Assembly: GCF_028069725.1 (NCBI RefSeq)
Contig: NZ_JANEWG010000030.1
Coordinates: 1-59,496, forward strand
DNA from: Citrobacter sp. Awk 4
Lineage (GTDB): Bacteria; Pseudomonadota; Gammaproteobacteria; Enterobacterales; Enterobacteriaceae
Direction of reading: 5' to 3'
Length of the DNA stretch: 59,496 bases
Shown one piece after another: positions 58,126 through 59,496 of the stretch. Position 1 is the stretch's first letter; every line of letters begins with the position of its first letter. The notes under the pieces were generated by a model. That model was given only the letters and a program-made list of their open reading frames with translations. It did not search any database and was not told the origin of the DNA. Position numbers and translations under genes: made by a program.

Positions 58126-59258
58126 ATCGCCGTCTGCGTCTTGGTATGGTGGGCGGAGGGCAAGGCGCTTTTATCGGAGCCGTACACCGAATGGCCGCCC
58201 GGCTGGATGATCATTACGAACTGGTAGCGGCGACCCTCTCTGGCGATCCCGACAGAGCCGCGGCCAGTGCGGCTGAACTGAGACTGCCGCGCAGCTACAG
58301 CGATTATCGCGAGATGGCGCGACTGGAAGCTGCCCGTCCTGACGGCATAGAAGTCGTCGCTATCGTGACACCGAATCATCTGCATGCCCCAGTGGCGACC
58401 GCGTTTCTTGATGCCGGTATTCATGTGATCTGCGATAAACCGCTGGCACTGACGCTCGGAGAAGGAGAAGCACTGGCCGCGCTGGCAAAACAACAGCAGC
58501 GGCTGTTTGCCGTAACGCACACCTACAGCGGATACCCGATGGTGCGTCATGCCCGCGCCCTGGTCGCCGCAGGTGAACTTGGCGATCTGCGTTATGTGCA
58601 GGTGGAATATCTTCAGGACTGGCTGGCGGAACCCCTGGAAGCCAGCGGCCATCGGCAGGCGGCCTGGCGTACCGATCCCGCGCGAGCCGGTCGGGCCGGT
58701 TGCCTGGGGGATATCGGCACCCATGCCTGGCAGCTCGCCGCCTTTGTCAGTGGTCAGTTGCCGGAGGCGCTCAGCGCCGAGCTTCACACCTTTGTACCCG
58801 GCAGGCGGGTTGATGATCATGTTCAGGTCTGGATGCGTTATTCCAACGGCGCCCGTGGTTCACTGATTGCGAGTCAGATCGCCAGTGGCGAGGAAAACCG
58901 ACTGGTACTGCGTCTCTACGGATCCAGAGCCAGTTTAGTCTTCAGTCAGGAGGAACCGAACCAGCTTTGGTTTACCCCACTTGCGGGTCAGGCGCAGCGG
59001 CTGACACGGGGACGCAGCATGAGTCCGGCGGCAACGCATGCCACCCGAGTGCCAGCGGGTCATCCGGAGGGCTATCTGGAGGCTTTCGCTCAGCTGTATA
59101 CCGATGCTGCACTGCGCATTCATGCCATGCAGGCTGGGGTTCCTCCCCCGCCGGAGACAGACGCTCTTCCCAGTGTGGAAGAGGGGGTGAACGGCATGCG
59201 TTTTATTGATGCGGTGTTAGACAGTCACCGTGCAGACGGTGCCTGGATACCGTTATAA
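58122..59258 (+). CDS. Gfo/Idh/MocA family oxidoreductase
   Basis: A 378-residue NAD(P)-dependent dehydrogenase. The N-terminal Rossmann domain shows GMVGGGQGAFIG (~8-19) and the conserved CDKPLALT (~104-111, EKP-type). The substrate half holds GCLGDIGTHAWQLA (~195-208) with the usual Asp and His. It likely oxidises a sugar or inositol carbon. It is the last gene of the operon and overlaps the epimerase gene by 4 bp. Confidence 0.9.
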   Translation: MNRRLRLGMVGGGQGAFIGAVHRMAARLDDHYELVAATLSGDPDRAAASAAELRLPRSYSDYREMARLEAARPDGIEVVAIVTPNHLHAPVATAFLDAGIHVICDKPLALTLGEGEALAALAKQQQRLFAVTHTYSGYPMVRHARALVAAGELGDLRYVQVEYLQDWLAEPLEASGHRQAAWRTDPARAGRAGCLGDIGTHAWQLAAFVSGQLPEALSAELHTFVPGRRVDDHVQVWMRYSNGARGSLIASQIASGEENRLVLRLYGSRASLVFSQEEPNQLWFTPLAGQAQRLTRGRSMSPAATHATRVPAGHPEGYLEAFAQLYTDAALRIHAMQAGVPPPPETDALPSVEEGVNGMRFIDAVLDSHRADGAWIPL

Positions 59259-59363
59259 ATCCACACCTCACCGAAATGGGAGCTTCTGGACAGACGTTTT
59301 TCAACCGTAGTGTGCATGAGTTATGGAAGAGTGGTTTTGTATCGTGCCAGATGGCGCTGTTCT

Positions 59364-59388
59364 TATCAGACCCGCAGGCCGGATAAGG
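59364..59388. repeat. REP-like fragment before the rRNA operon
   Basis: CCGCAGGCCGGATAAGGTG resembles one arm of a REP element. The 215 bases between the dehydrogenase stop and the 5S gene hold no gene. Confidence 0.4.
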
Positions 59389-59432
59389 TGTGCAAAAGTC
59401 ACCCTCCGGCATTTTCCCCGCACCACAGACGC

Positions 59433-59460
59433 AAAAAAGCCCATCCGTCAGGATGGGCTT
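59433..59460 (-). terminator. rRNA operon terminator
   Basis: On the minus strand, AAGCCCATCC-TGAC-GGATGGGCTT is followed by TTTTTTGCG. It closely resembles the rrnB T2 terminator of E. coli and lies just after the 5S gene. Confidence 0.88.
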
Positions 59461-59473
59461 CTTCACTTGTCTG

Positions 59474-59496
59474 ATGCCTGGCAGTTCCCTACTCTC
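59474..59496 (-). rRNA. rrf: 5S rRNA, 3' end only
   Basis: The last 23 bases, read on the minus strand, are GAGAGTAGGGAACTGCCAGG plus CAT, which is the exact 3' end of enterobacterial 5S rRNA. The rest lies beyond the window, so an rRNA operon is transcribed toward the sugar operon. Confidence 0.92.

Overview
The window is chromosomal DNA of an enterobacterium. It follows, in reverse, the gene order of the 94-95 min region of the Escherichia coli map: rlmB-rnr-nsrR-purA, then hflCK-hflX-hfq-miaA-mutL-amiB-tsaE-nnr, queG, three tRNA-Gly genes, orn, rsgA-psd-mscM, epmA, frdABCD, ampC, blc, gdx, the entericidin genes, efp, epmB, yjeJ, yjeI, groL-groS, yjeH, fxsA, aspA-dcuA, cutA-dsbD-yjdC and a tRNA-Phe. 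The AmpC is of the Citrobacter freundii/CMY type, and an EcnR (EntR)-like regulator lies beside ecnAB. Citrobacter or a close relative is therefore the best guess, by inference. Coordinates and start codons were read from the sequence; gene identities rest on recognised family sequence and gene order.

Layout. 1-16.1 kb is a mostly minus-strand housekeeping block: RNA decay and modification, the NO sensor NsrR, adenylate synthesis, FtsH control, Hfq, MutL, cell-wall amidase, t6A synthesis and NAD(P)HX repair. 16.1-24.4 kb holds queG, a DnaA-box cluster at the position of datA, the glycine tRNA cluster, orn, rsgA, an ERIC element, psd and mscM. 24.4-25.6 kb is an AT-rich two-gene insert: a lysozyme-fold-like protein followed directly by a small membrane protein. 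25.6-36.8 kb carries EpmA, fumarate reductase with its FNR-type promoter, ampC without ampR, blc, the guanidine exporter gdx with a guanidine-II riboswitch, ecnR, ecnB, ecnA, efp, epmB, yjeJ and yjeI.

36.9-40.16 kb is a group II intron of about 3.25 kb whose GTGCG 5' end sits inside the groL stop codon, so groL now ends in TAG. Splicing would restore TAA. Its maturase is interrupted by an in-frame TGA between the RT/maturase part and the HNH endonuclease part. Domain IV also carries a separate small DUF2188 gene with its own ribosome binding site. This is the most unusual structure in the window.

40.2-51.2 kb returns to core genes (groL, groS, yjeH, fxsA, aspA, dcuA, cutA, dsbD, yjdC) plus a DUF1176 gene. 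After tRNA-Phe (51.35 kb) comes an accessory region: an MltF-like lytic transglycosylase, divergent from a five-gene sugar operon (ABC ATPase, permease, binding protein, TIM-barrel isomerase/epimerase, Gfo/Idh/MocA dehydrogenase). The window stops inside the 3' end of a 5S rRNA gene on the minus strand, so an rRNA operon is next. No CRISPR array, phage or transposase gene was seen.
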